Of a stretch of DNA of 64,000 nucleotides, positions 37,488-45,725 are shown in pieces (the stretch's first letter is position 1; each line of letters starts with the position of its first letter). The notes below the pieces were generated by a model that was not told the DNA's origin, ran no database searches, and worked only from the letters and a program-made list of their open reading frames with translations. The DNA is from JAJPKK01 sp963787675 (GTDB taxonomy: Bacteria > Pseudomonadota > Alphaproteobacteria > Rhizobiales > Xanthobacteraceae): contig CAWBDV010000018.1 of assembly GCA_963787675.1 (NCBI GenBank), forward strand, positions 1 to 64,000, in the 5' to 3' direction. Both the position numbers and the translations under genes were made by a program.

Positions 37488-38834
37488 TTATTCGACATGC
37501 ACAGTAACATTGTAACCAAGCGATCTTAGGGCCTTTGAGGTCCGGCCGTTTCTGGGCGGAAACCTGTCTGGTAGCGCCCATCCGACCAATTCACCGAGCG
37601 AACTTATGCCCAAGCCATCAATCTTCCAGGTGGGATCGCTGACTGCTCGCCATAGGCGTTCCGGCAACTGTTCTCCAGAACCGCCATAGAGAACGAATTT
37701 TAGCAACTCTTTTACTTGGGTACCACCTGAGGATTGAACGTTCCAGATGCGATGCGCGAGGGCGGTCACCTTTTGAGATATTGTATATCGCGTTCCGTTC
37801 TCCGGCAACCCAACGGCCCTATTAGGAACTCGCCGGGCGTAGTCCTTTATTGAATGAACCCCAAAACAAACGCGGAAAAATGTATCTTCGTCCATTTCGG
37901 CAAGTTCACCTTCTGACAAGGCATTTTGGAGAAATGGTGCAGTTACATCTAGCATTTCGTCTTCACGGGACGGTGCCGATGGTAATTTGCGCCACCAAAG
38001 CATAGCTTCGGCAAACGCATCGTCCCGTCGCGTTTTGTTTTTCTCGAAAAATTCGACATACCTTGCTTTTCTTCCATCGAACGTTCGCTGATAATAGTGA
38101 GCATGTAGAAACTGGTCTGCCTGTGCTCCGATTGGCGCAGAGTTACTTATCCAGACGGGACGATTTTCTAGACGGCCAACACGCTCTCCAATATCGCGCA
38201 GATCTTGTAAAGTTGAATGCCATTCCTCTAAAAACACTTGCTTCCTTTTGTCCGCTGCCTTCTTCGGAGACGTTTGAACTAACCCCGACCATTTTGTGAA
38301 GCTGGGACTACGCCAGAACTCCGTAGGGTCAAGAGCGGCTCTCGCAAGCGTCTTTGCCCGCTCATTCATCTCTGTCAGCAGTTCTTCGGTCAACGGAGTA
38401 GAATGTGCTTCCAGTGTGGTAAACAACTCAAGAATGTCTCCAGCCATCTCTTCACTAATTTCTTCCTCCGAAAAAAAGCATCCAGCCTCCACGTTCTTGT
38501 ACCATGCGCTCCCAGTTAGATTGGCGGAGCCAATGTATATTCCAACACCTCGCCACCATATGACTTTGGCATGATGGTGCTGGACAAGGCGGCAAACGAA
38601 ATTCTGGGACTTCCTTTGTAGAAACGCCGTGAGAATTGTCGGACTGACTGCAACGCCATCGTCAAGCCGACCATAGAATTTAAGCGGTATCGCATTTTGC
38701 AAACACCAATCAAAGAGAAGAGAACTATCTGCGGCATAAGCCACCGCAGCAATAACTTCCTCGGTGTTGATTGCCGCGTTTTCAGTGATGTCTCGCAAAT
38801 AGTGGCCGTTGATACCACCCATTATGAAACGCAT
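37488..38834 (-). CDS. Phospholipase D-like (HKD) nuclease/phosphodiesterase
   Basis: 448 residues; AAAGG precedes the ATG at 38834. An N-terminal PLD domain holds one HKD motif: His88-Ala-Lys90 in HHHAKVIWWRGVGIYIGSAN with Gly-Ser103-Ala-Asn105 downstream, the form used by Nuc/BfiI-type nucleases. The C-terminal 300 residues are helical (WWRKLPSAPSREDEMLDVTA; SIKDYARRVPNRAVGL) and end in ALRSLGYNVTVHVE; they fit no domain I know. There is no signal peptide, so it is a cytosolic DNA/RNA nuclease candidate. Strongly AT-rich compared with the genome, and beside an integrase and ArdC, as expected for an acquired defence gene. Confidence 0.75.
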   Translation of the reverse strand: MRFIMGGINGHYLRDITENAAINTEEVIAAVAYAADSSLLFDWCLQNAIPLKFYGRLDDGVAVSPTILTAFLQRKSQNFVCRLVQHHHAKVIWWRGVGIYIGSANLTGSAWYKNVEAGCFFSEEEISEEMAGDILELFTTLEAHSTPLTEELLTEMNERAKTLARAALDPTEFWRSPSFTKWSGLVQTSPKKAADKRKQVFLEEWHSTLQDLRDIGERVGRLENRPVWISNSAPIGAQADQFLHAHYYQRTFDGRKARYVEFFEKNKTRRDDAFAEAMLWWRKLPSAPSREDEMLDVTAPFLQNALSEGELAEMDEDTFFRVCFGVHSIKDYARRVPNRAVGLPENGTRYTISQKVTALAHRIWNVQSSGGTQVKELLKFVLYGGSGEQLPERLWRAVSDPTWKIDGLGISSLGELVGWALPDRFPPRNGRTSKALRSLGYNVTVHVE

Positions 38835-39393
38835 ATGGCGTCGCCTTTCTGCTCCACCACGCCGAACAGGAGGGGGTGGGCATGATGCCAGGCGACACGA
38901 AACGCCGATTGCCATGGTCCACCGTTCAAGCCAAGCGCAATTTGGTGGTTTTCCATTATGGCACGTGGAAGCACAGAACTCACGCGGTTTGTCCGGGACC
39001 GACGAAAGCTGACGTAGTGCTCTGCCGATTGACCAGCCCAAAACTGGCTTAGCCGCGGTGGACAGTGCCAAGCGGCAGGATGTGGTTCGGGGCGGTGCGC
39101 GACCGTGCGAGCTTTAACGAAGGTTAAGGTGTCCAAATTTTCCAAAATATATTTCCGGGATACGTCTTGGGGGGCCGCACGAGGCACCCTTGTCCAGGGT
39201 ACCCGGGGGCAAAAAAAATACCGGGGCAACGTCGCGGCCCGCGGGAGCAATGAATTTGACCGGAAGCGCTAGGCCGATCGGTATAAGCCGGCCGCGCTAG
39301 CCGTCCCCATCCCCGCATCCGTAACCATCCAGAAACCGTGCTCGCCGCGGCAGATGTGCGGCCGTTCCGGTCGCGCATCAAGCGAGGCCATCA
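38835..39393. other. Intergenic region, no gene supported
   Basis: About 560 bases between the PLD gene (minus) and the ArdC gene (plus). No feature recognised; composition shifts from AT-rich back to GC-rich. Confidence 0.35.
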
Positions 39394-40278
39394 ATGAAAC
39401 GCGATTTGTATGCAGAAGTCTCGGCCAGGATCGTGGCGGAACTGGAAGCCGGCGCCGCGCCGTGGGTGAAGCCATGGTCAGCAACGCCTGGCAAGAATAC
39501 GCCGTGCAACGCAGTAACGCTTCGGCCGTACTCGGGCTGCAACGTTGTTTTGTTGTGGATGGCGCAGGCGGCGGGATATCGCACGCCGCAGTATCTCACG
39601 TTCAAGCAGGCTTTGGAGTTAGGCGGCAACGTACGCAAGGGCGAGCACGGCACCAAGGTCTACTTCGTCAAGCAACTTCAAGTGCGCGACGAGGGCGCGG
39701 ACGATGAGACGGCAACGCGCATCGTTCCCATGATGCGGGAGTACACCGTCTTCAACGTTGATCAATGCGATGGTCTGCCAGAGCGCGTGCTGACGGTGGG
39801 CGATATCAAGCCTCGCAACCCTGACCATCGCGACGCAACAATAGACGACTTCCTCGCGTGCACCGGCGCCGATATCCGCGAAGGCGCTGGCGAAGCGTAC
39901 TACCGCCCGGGCGGCGACTTCATCAGCCTGCCGCGGTTCGAAGCGTTCAAGAGCGTGGCGCATTTCTATGGTGTCGCCTTTCATGAGTTGGGCCACTGGA
40001 CCGGGCACAAATCGCGACTTGACCGTGATCTCCGCAGCCGGTTCGGCGAGCGCGCCTATGCAGCCGAGGAACTGGTCGCCGAGCTATGTGCGGCTTTTCT
40101 CTGCGCTGAGTTCTCGATTAACGGCGACCTCAGGCACGCGGGTTACATTCAATCCTGGATCGGGTTGTTGAAGGCCGACGGCCGCGCATTCTTCACGGCG
40201 TGCAGCAAGGCGCAGGCCGCGGCGGACTATCTGCGTGGCTTAGCGCTGCGCGATCAGCAGCCGGCGGCGGCAGCGTGA
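39394..40278 (+). CDS. ardC: ArdC-type antirestriction protein (ssDNA-binding domain plus zincin peptidase)
   Basis: 294 residues. The N-terminal domain (DLYAEVSARIVAELEAGAAP then WVKPW, and NVRKGEHGTKVYFVK) is the ArdC ssDNA-binding fold. The C-terminal metallopeptidase domain has VAFHELGHWTGH with the HExxH-type zinc motif at residues 197-201, third ligand likely in YAAEELVAELCAAFL. Plasmids and integrative elements use ArdC to protect incoming single strands from restriction. The neighbours (integrase, tRNA fragments) agree with a mobile element. The gene is intact and of normal length. Confidence 0.9.
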   Translation: MKRDLYAEVSARIVAELEAGAAPWVKPWSATPGKNTPCNAVTLRPYSGCNVVLLWMAQAAGYRTPQYLTFKQALELGGNVRKGEHGTKVYFVKQLQVRDEGADDETATRIVPMMREYTVFNVDQCDGLPERVLTVGDIKPRNPDHRDATIDDFLACTGADIREGAGEAYYRPGGDFISLPRFEAFKSVAHFYGVAFHELGHWTGHKSRLDRDLRSRFGERAYAAEELVAELCAAFLCAEFSINGDLRHAGYIQSWIGLLKADGRAFFTACSKAQAAADYLRGLALRDQQPAAAA

Positions 40279-40289
40279 AGGAGGCGATC

Positions 40290-40559
40290 ATGCACCCGAA
40301 GGCTGCGGCTTCTGCCACGGAGCGGCGTTACGAGCCGCTCCACGGTGTCCACCCGCTCACCGGCGCAACGATCGAGGTGTTCTACGCTGACCGCGTGTTC
40401 GCCAGTATGGGAGGCAAAGGCTGGTTTTGGTGGGTATGCAATCCAGACTGCGTGCCTGATTGGCCGCCGCATGGTCCTTTCGCTTCAAGCGACCGCGCCT
40501 ATCACGACGCTCTCACGAGCCGATCTGTCTGCATTGACGGCGACGAAACTCAGCCGTGA
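40290..40559 (+). CDS. Small hypothetical protein downstream of ardC
   Basis: 89 residues, AAGGAGG five bases before 40290, 11 bases after the ardC stop, so the same operon. HPLTGATIEVFYADRVFASM and GWFWWVCNPDCVPDWPPHGP, then SSDRAYHDAL: an aromatic-rich, single-domain protein with two Cys, of a type common beside ArdC on alphaproteobacterial elements. Function unknown. Confidence 0.65.
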   Translation: MHPKAAASATERRYEPLHGVHPLTGATIEVFYADRVFASMGGKGWFWWVCNPDCVPDWPPHGPFASSDRAYHDALTSRSVCIDGDETQP

Positions 40560-40695
40560 CGGCAATAGCTCGCCTTCTGAGACCCGCGCTTCGATCCCGG
40601 CGCGTTCTGAGGCGGCACCGCATGGGCATTGCGGACATCCTGCGGACACGGGAAGAGCGCCAAACGGGGACTGTCGCCCAAGCCATTGATTTTGC

Positions 40696-40740
40696 TGGTG
40701 CCGCAAGAGGGATTCGAACCCCCGACCCCATCATTACGAA
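40696..40740 (-). other. Attachment site: 3' fragment of tRNA-Thr(CGU)
   Basis: Read on the minus strand, the 45 bases run from an anticodon loop TTCGTAA and stem side TGATG through the T arm (GGGTTCGAATCCC) to the acceptor TTGCGGC, discriminator A and CCA. The 5' half is missing: the bases beyond 40740 do not pair with TGATG. This is the duplicate core left at one end of an element that integrated into tRNA-Thr(CGU). The missing side faces the integrase at 40906, so the element extends to the right. Confidence 0.82.
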
Positions 40741-40858
40741 TTTTACGGTCTTGCAATTATGGTGATTTCCGATAGTTTCCTTACATGTCATTGCCCTCGG
40801 CAAATCGGGCATTTTCGCTTTTTGTGGTTTCCCTGGATATCTGGCGATTCCGATTTCG

Positions 40859-40880
40859 GTGGCGACTCAGTGGCGACAGA
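40859..40880 (+). repeat. 22-bp double GTGGCGAC repeat upstream of the integrase
   Basis: Two GTGGCGAC octamers 11 bases apart, 26 bases before the integrase start. A copy with 20 of 22 bases identical is at 63941-63962. Possible integrase arm sites or promoter operators. Confidence 0.5.
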
Positions 40881-40905
40881 TTGCGGAAAGTTTGGGAGGG
40901 TCCCT

Positions 40906-42216
40906 ATGTCGGTGGTCAAGCTCTCGAAACGCACCGTTGACGACCTGAACCCGGGCGCGAAGGCGTACATCGCCTTCGATGCTGCGCTGAAGGGGTTCGG
41001 CGTGCGGGTGCTGCCGTCGGGCGCAAAGTCTTGGATCATCGAATACCGGCCGGGCGGTGGCGGGCGGGCCGTGGGCAAGCGGCGCTTGAAGCTCGGGGAT
41101 ATTGAAGAGTTGACGCCCAACGAGGCGCGGCAGACTGCACGGACGGCCATGTCGAGGGTCCGACTAGGTGGCGACCCTGCCGCAGAGCGGTCGGCCGTGC
41201 GCCGCCAGATCACCGTGGCGACCCTAGTGGACGAATTTATCAAGGACCATGTGGAGGTCAAACGGAAGGCTAATACAGCCGCAAATTATGCCGGAATCCT
41301 GCGCGGCCTCGTGGTGCCGGAGATCGGACCGAGAAAGGTCGATACGATCACGCGAGGAGCTCTCGCCCGCATGCATCTGGCATTGAAGTCGACCCCCTAC
41401 CGCGCCAACAGCATGATTGCGATCGTGGGGGCCATGTACGGCTACGCGGCGAGCAAGCACATCGTACCGGAGGGCTTCAACCCGGCGCGTGGCATTCAGC
41501 GGTTTCCCGAATCGGGCCGCGAGCGCTACCTGACGGGCGAGGAACTCGACCGCCTTGGGACCGCGTTGCGCGAAGGCGAGCGCATTGGTCTCCCGTGGAA
41601 CGTCGACCCGGCGAAGCCTGGCGCCAAGCACGCGCCCAGAGCAGAAAACCGGCTGACGAAACTATCGCCGCACGCCGCGGCGGCGATCCGGCTCTTGCTG
41701 TTTACCGGGTGCCGCCTGCGCGAAATCCTCGGGTTGCGGTGGCAGGACGTGGATATGGAACGCGGACTGCTCTTTCTCCCCGACAGCAAGACTGGCCGCA
41801 AGACGGTGGTGCTGAACGCGCCGGCAATGGCGGTGCTTGCCGAGCTGCCGCGCTTCGGCATCTACGTCATTGCTGGCGAGAATGCGGGCACGAAGGACGA
41901 AACCCCGCGCGCCGATCTCAAGCGGCCATGGGCCGCCGTGCGCAAGCGAACGGGCCTCGACGGCGTGCGGATACATGACCTTCGCCACACGCACGCGTCG
42001 TTCGGCGCGGCCGGCGGCCTCGGGCTGCCGGTGATCGGAAAACTCTTGGGACACAAGCAGGTCGCGACCACTGCGCGCTACGCCCATCTTGATATCGATC
42101 CGCAGCGGCGAGCGTCGGAATACATCGGGGGCCAGATCGCCGCCGCGCTCGGCGAATTACGACCCTCACATGATGGTGGTGGCGAGGTCCTATCACTGAA
42201 GCGGAGAACGCGGTGA
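40906..42216 (+). CDS. Tyrosine recombinase/integrase
   Basis: 436 residues, GGGAGGG before the ATG at 40906. An N-terminal DUF4102-like arm-binding domain (KAYIAFDAALKGFGVRVLPS, AKSWIIEYR) precedes a core-binding SAM-like domain (VATLVDEFIKDHVEVKRKAN). The catalytic domain has Arg in GCRLREILGLRW, HDLRHTHAS (H-x-x-R), LLGHKQ and the nucleophile Tyr in ARYAHL. All active residues are present. It lies between 3' fragments of tRNA-Thr and tRNA-Arg; its start faces the tRNA-Thr fragment 166 bases away, the usual arrangement for an integrase and its own att site. Confidence 0.93.
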   Translation: MSVVKLSKRTVDDLNPGAKAYIAFDAALKGFGVRVLPSGAKSWIIEYRPGGGGRAVGKRRLKLGDIEELTPNEARQTARTAMSRVRLGGDPAAERSAVRRQITVATLVDEFIKDHVEVKRKANTAANYAGILRGLVVPEIGPRKVDTITRGALARMHLALKSTPYRANSMIAIVGAMYGYAASKHIVPEGFNPARGIQRFPESGRERYLTGEELDRLGTALREGERIGLPWNVDPAKPGAKHAPRAENRLTKLSPHAAAAIRLLLFTGCRLREILGLRWQDVDMERGLLFLPDSKTGRKTVVLNAPAMAVLAELPRFGIYVIAGENAGTKDETPRADLKRPWAAVRKRTGLDGVRIHDLRHTHASFGAAGGLGLPVIGKLLGHKQVATTARYAHLDIDPQRRASEYIGGQIAAALGELRPSHDGGGEVLSLKRRTR

Positions 42217-42249
42217 TAATCGCTTAGAAATGCGAGCCGTTTCGAACGG

Positions 42250-42299
42250 TTGCCCTCCGAAGGCAAAGGTCGTGTGTTCGAATCACGCCGGGCGCGCCA
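42250..42299 (+). other. Attachment site: 3' fragment of tRNA-Arg(CCG)
   Basis: Contains the whole anticodon arm (TTGCC-CTCCGAA-GGCAA, anticodon CCG), variable loop AGGTC, T arm GTGTG-TTCGAAT-CACGC and the acceptor side CGGGCGC-G-CCA. The partner GCGCCCG and the D arm are not found upstream, so only the 3' two thirds exist. The element it belonged to should lie to the left, opposite to that of the tRNA-Thr fragment. Confidence 0.82.
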
Positions 42300-42346
42300 A
42301 CAATATCAATAACCTAGGCGGCTGCGCTCTTCGTCCGGCGGCACTT

Positions 42347-42379
42347 TAGCAAGCACATAGCAAGCACATAGCAAGCACG
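42347..42379 (+). repeat. Three tandem 11-bp repeats
   Basis: TAGCAAGCACA occurs three times in a row (last copy ends in G), 48 bases after the tRNA-Arg fragment. Short direct repeats next to att sites are often integrase or excisionase arm sites. Confidence 0.6.
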
Positions 42380-42492
42380 TGAGAGCATCGGTCGAGCACA
42401 TCAGCATTCTAGCTGTGAACTTTCAGGAGGTTGTCCATTCGGCTCGGACCGGGAACGCTGATGTTGCCACTCAGTGATTCTCGGAGGACCGA

Positions 42493-43402
42493 ATGGACAC
42501 GCATAAGAATGCCCGGCTGACCCCAAGAGGTCGAGAGCAAATGGTGCGCGCAGTTGTGGAGGGGGGCGTCAGCAAAGCGGCTGCTGCACGCAAATTCAAC
42601 ACTACCCCGAAAACCGTCAATAAATGGCTCGCGCGCTTCCGCAAAGAGGGTGTCGATGGGTTGCGCGACCGCTCATCGCGACCTCTTTCATCGGATAGCC
42701 AAACTCCGCAAGCCACGTGCGATGCCATCGAGGCGTTGCGCCGTGCGCGCCACACCGCCAAGCAGATCGCGGCCGAAGTTGGCGTCTCCCCGGCGACTGT
42801 CTGCCGCGTCCTCAAACGGCGCGGGCTCAACAAGCTCCGCTCCTTGGAACTGGCCGAACCGGTCCGACGCTATGAGCGCGAAAACCCGGGTGAACTTATC
42901 CACCTTGATATCAAGAAGCTCGGTCGCTTCGGTTCCGTGGGACATCGCATCACCGGACGGCAATCCGGCGTAATCAATCGTCACCATGGCATCGGCTGGG
43001 AGTTCGTCCATGTTTGCATCGACGATGCCTCACGCGTCGCTTTCGTGCAGGTCATGGCCGATCAGCGCAAAGAGACCGCTGTCGCCTTCCTTGCAGATGC
43101 CGTCGCCTATTACGCCAAGCTGGGTGTTCGCATCGAGCGTGTGATGACAGACAACGGATCGTGCTACCGGTCGAGGGTTTTCAGAGCAGCCTGCATGCGC
43201 CTCGGTTTGCGCCAAATCTTCACCAGGCCATATACGCCCAGGACCAATGGCAAGGCCGAGCGCTTCATCCAAACTGCGCTTCGCGAATGGGCCTACGCGC
43301 GTGCCTATCAGAACTCGCGCGAGTGATCGGCAGAGCTGCCCGCTTGGCTGCACCGATACAATTGGCATCGCCCCCATGCTAGCCTGAAGGCCAAACCACC
43401 CG
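42493..43402 (+). pseudogene. IS481-family transposase, nonsense mutation and 3' truncation
   Basis: An N-terminal helix-turn-helix (VSKAAAARKFNTTPKTVNKW) and a second HTH (TAKQIAAEVGVSPATVCRVL) precede an rve/DDE domain with Asp in LIHLDIKKLGR, Asp in VMTDNGSCYRS and Glu in GKAERFIQTALREW. The frame is interrupted by TGA at 43324-43326, where the family has an Arg after NSRE. It then continues in frame as AELPAWLHRYNWHRPHASLK to about 43402, where it is cut off at the junction with the H-NS fragment. Inactive. The left terminal repeat was not identified. Confidence 0.85.
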
Positions 43403-43403
43403 A

Positions 43404-43595
43404 CTTCCCGCCGATGGCGAAGTCTTCGAGCTTTTTGCCGGACTTGATCGCAGCGGCGAGCCAGCGGGGCTTGAGGCCGCGGCCAGCCCAGGTCTCAGAA
43501 GGATTTTCCGGGTTGCGGTATTTCGGTGCGACGGTTCTCCCTCGAAGCGCAAGGCCACCGCGGCCAGGAGCTCGACCGTAGGAGCGGGTGCCGCC
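43404..43595 (-). pseudogene. H-NS family protein fragment
   Basis: On the minus strand, VAPKYRNPENPSETWAGRGL, KPRWL and KSGKKLEDFAIGGKSG are nearly identical to the intact H-NS-type protein at 18423-18815. The C-terminal tail is lost at the IS481 junction (about 43403) and no N-terminal coiled coil is found beyond about 43595. Confidence 0.8.
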
Positions 43596-43680
43596 GCCCG
43601 CCGCCCCTGCCGGCGCCCACCCGGCAGGGGCAGTTGCGAGTTAGCCCGGCCTGAGATCGTTTCGCGTCAGCACGTAACGA

Positions 43681-44328
43681 ATGTTGCTGAGATTGGTAAG
43701 CGCGTTTGTCGAGGCTGATGATCCCGAGACCGCGGTTCCGCGCATTATCGAGCTGGTAAAAACCCGCATCCCGCGCCGCTTTGGTCTCGATCCAATCCGC
43801 GATGTTCAGGTTCTCTGCCCGATGAACCGAGGCGGCGTCGGAGCACGCTCCCTCAACATTGAACTCCAGGCGGCATTGAATCCGGCGGGTGAGCGCAAGG
43901 TCGAGAGATTTGGCTGGACCTTTGCGCCCGGCGACAAGGTCATGCAGATCGAGAACGATTATGACAAGGAGATCTACAACGGCGATATTGGATTTGTGGC
44001 GGACGTTGAGCCTGAGGAAGGTGAACTCACCGTCAGCTTCGACGGGCGCTCGGTCAACTATGGCTTTGGCGAGCTCGACGCCCTAGTGCCAGCATACGCT
44101 GCGAGCATCCACAAGAGCCAAGGCTCGGAATACCCGGCCGTGGTGATTCCGGTCATGACGCAGCACTATGCCATGTTACAGCGTAATTTGCTCTACACCG
44201 GCGTCACCCGCGGCAAGCGGCTTGTCGTTCTGGTTGGGCAGAAGAAGGCCATCGCCATCGCGGTGCGCAACGTCTCGAGCCGGCGGCGTTGGTCGAAGCT
44301 GCAGGAGTGGCTGCGTCCTGGTCATTGA
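43681..44328 (+). pseudogene. ATP-dependent RecD2-like helicase, C-terminal fragment
   Basis: 216 codons corresponding to the last part of a RecD2/SF1 helicase: RRFGLDPIRDVQVLCPMNRG, WTFAPGDKVMQIENDYDKEI, then AYAASIHKSQGSEYPAVVIP (motif V-like) and LLYTGVTRGKRLVVLVGQKK (motif VI). A stop at 43675-43677 closes the frame upstream and the Walker A half is missing, so it is a remnant. The start of homology is at about 43700. Confidence 0.82.
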
Positions 44329-44457
44329 TGACCGCTACCGCAGGGAATTAATTAATCTCACTCCGGCTTAATGGTGGCCCCGGATTGCCCACTTCGTGGC
44401 TTCGAGCCGCCGCGACAGGTTGAGCTTGATCGCCGGTTCGAAGGCTCGCGAAGCGCC

Positions 44458-45480
44458 CTACTTGATTTCCACCAGCTCGATGGCTTCCCGGCTCGGACCT
44501 TCGATCATCACGGCGCGGGTGTCACCGAGACGGTAGGGTCCTTCAGAGAAAGTGACGCCTTCGCCGCGCAGCTTGGCGATCCAGGAGTCGAGATCGCCGA
44601 CGCTAAGCGCGATGTGGTCGTAAAGGTGTCCGCGCGTGCTCACCAACGGCCTGTCGCCCTGGCGCATGTACCAGGTTAGCATCACGTCACCGAAGGTGAC
44701 GGCCGCGGTCGGAGTACGGAAACTGCCTTCCGACTCCAGTGCCGGCCAGGTGCGATCGGGGCCGCGGTTGACCTCGCAATTGGCCTCAGTGCGGGGTGCG
44801 TCGCCGCTACGGCTCGGCACCGTCGCGGCGCCGAGGTGATTCTGGTACCAGAGCTGCGCACATAACGGCTGTTCCTGGAACATGCGGACGTGATTAAACC
44901 GCTCGGCTGGGAAATTGCCCTGGTATTCGATCAGCGCATTGTCCGGCCCGTGCATGTAAGCAAATCCGGCACCACGGGTCGGCTTGACGCCTTCCGCGCG
45001 GGCGGCAGCGATCTGGGACTTGGTCAAGCCGAGCACGCCGCCGGTGCCGGGCCAGGTGTCGCTGCTCACCAGCACCGAGCCACCTTCATCGCTGGTGAAT
45101 AGCGGCGCCAATTCGACCTCCGTGCGATCCTTGTAGGTCGCCAGGCTCTTGCGCACGTCGACCACGTGCCAGCCAAAATGCCAGATTGCAGTCTGCGGCA
45201 GTACGGGCGCCGCCGTGGTGACCTTGTTGAACAGTATCATCACGTTGTTGGGCGATTTAAGCGCTGCAAGGCCGCCCCAGATCGCCTTTGAGGTGCTCGG
45301 AAATTGCCGGGTGTAGAAAGCGATCGCCGCGTCGGGATCGACCGAATTCAAGCGCAGATGATGAAAGCCCGGTGGTGGCAACATGGCGGTCTGTCCGGCG
45401 GCTGGAAGTTGTGTCGCGAAAACCATCGCTGCGGCCATCGCCGCGCGAACGAGCGGGTGGGATGTGGTAATCTCGCTCAT
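44458..45480 (-). CDS. Exported VOC (glyoxalase/dioxygenase fold) family protein
   Basis: 340 residues from the ATG at 45480, with a hydrophobic N-terminal segment (AAMAAAMVFATQLPAAGQ) that reads as a signal peptide. Two VOC modules follow: GFHHLRLNSVDPDAAIAFYT with WHFGWHVVDVRKSLATY, and FNHVRMFQEQPLCAQLWYQN with HLYDHIALSVGDLDSWIAKL. The end, VMIEGPSREAIELVEIK, is typical of the last VOC strand. Metal-binding His/Glu are in the HLRL, H-V and ELVE positions. Enzymes of this fold act on glyoxals, aromatic diols or antibiotics; the substrate cannot be inferred. The start could also be upstream at 45525, but that would hide the signal peptide. Confidence 0.75.
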   Translation of the reverse strand: MSEITTSHPLVRAAMAAAMVFATQLPAAGQTAMLPPPGFHHLRLNSVDPDAAIAFYTRQFPSTSKAIWGGLAALKSPNNVMILFNKVTTAAPVLPQTAIWHFGWHVVDVRKSLATYKDRTEVELAPLFTSDEGGSVLVSSDTWPGTGGVLGLTKSQIAAARAEGVKPTRGAGFAYMHGPDNALIEYQGNFPAERFNHVRMFQEQPLCAQLWYQNHLGAATVPSRSGDAPRTEANCEVNRGPDRTWPALESEGSFRTPTAAVTFGDVMLTWYMRQGDRPLVSTRGHLYDHIALSVGDLDSWIAKLRGEGVTFSEGPYRLGDTRAVMIEGPSREAIELVEIK

Positions 45481-45725
45481 ATCATCGCCCCAACCCAGCA
45501 TCATTTGCTGGAGGGGCAGGAGCACGGCCGCACCATTCCATGAGCTGTCGCCTCTCCTCTTCTTCTTCTCCTCCTCCTCAATCTGCTTGATTGCGAAGGC
45601 ATGGTCTTCTCCTGATAGTGCAAGTGTTGTTCGTTTTCAAATCGATGAAATCGACGCAGAATTTCCACATGCAAATTGAACGTCGGAGTTTTCACAGCAT
45701 CTGCTTGAGTTTTACGCCAGACTTC

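Noticed and set aside
40696..40740. Complete tRNA-Thr gene
   Set aside because: The 5' acceptor strand, D arm and 5' anticodon stem are not present; only the 3' part exists.
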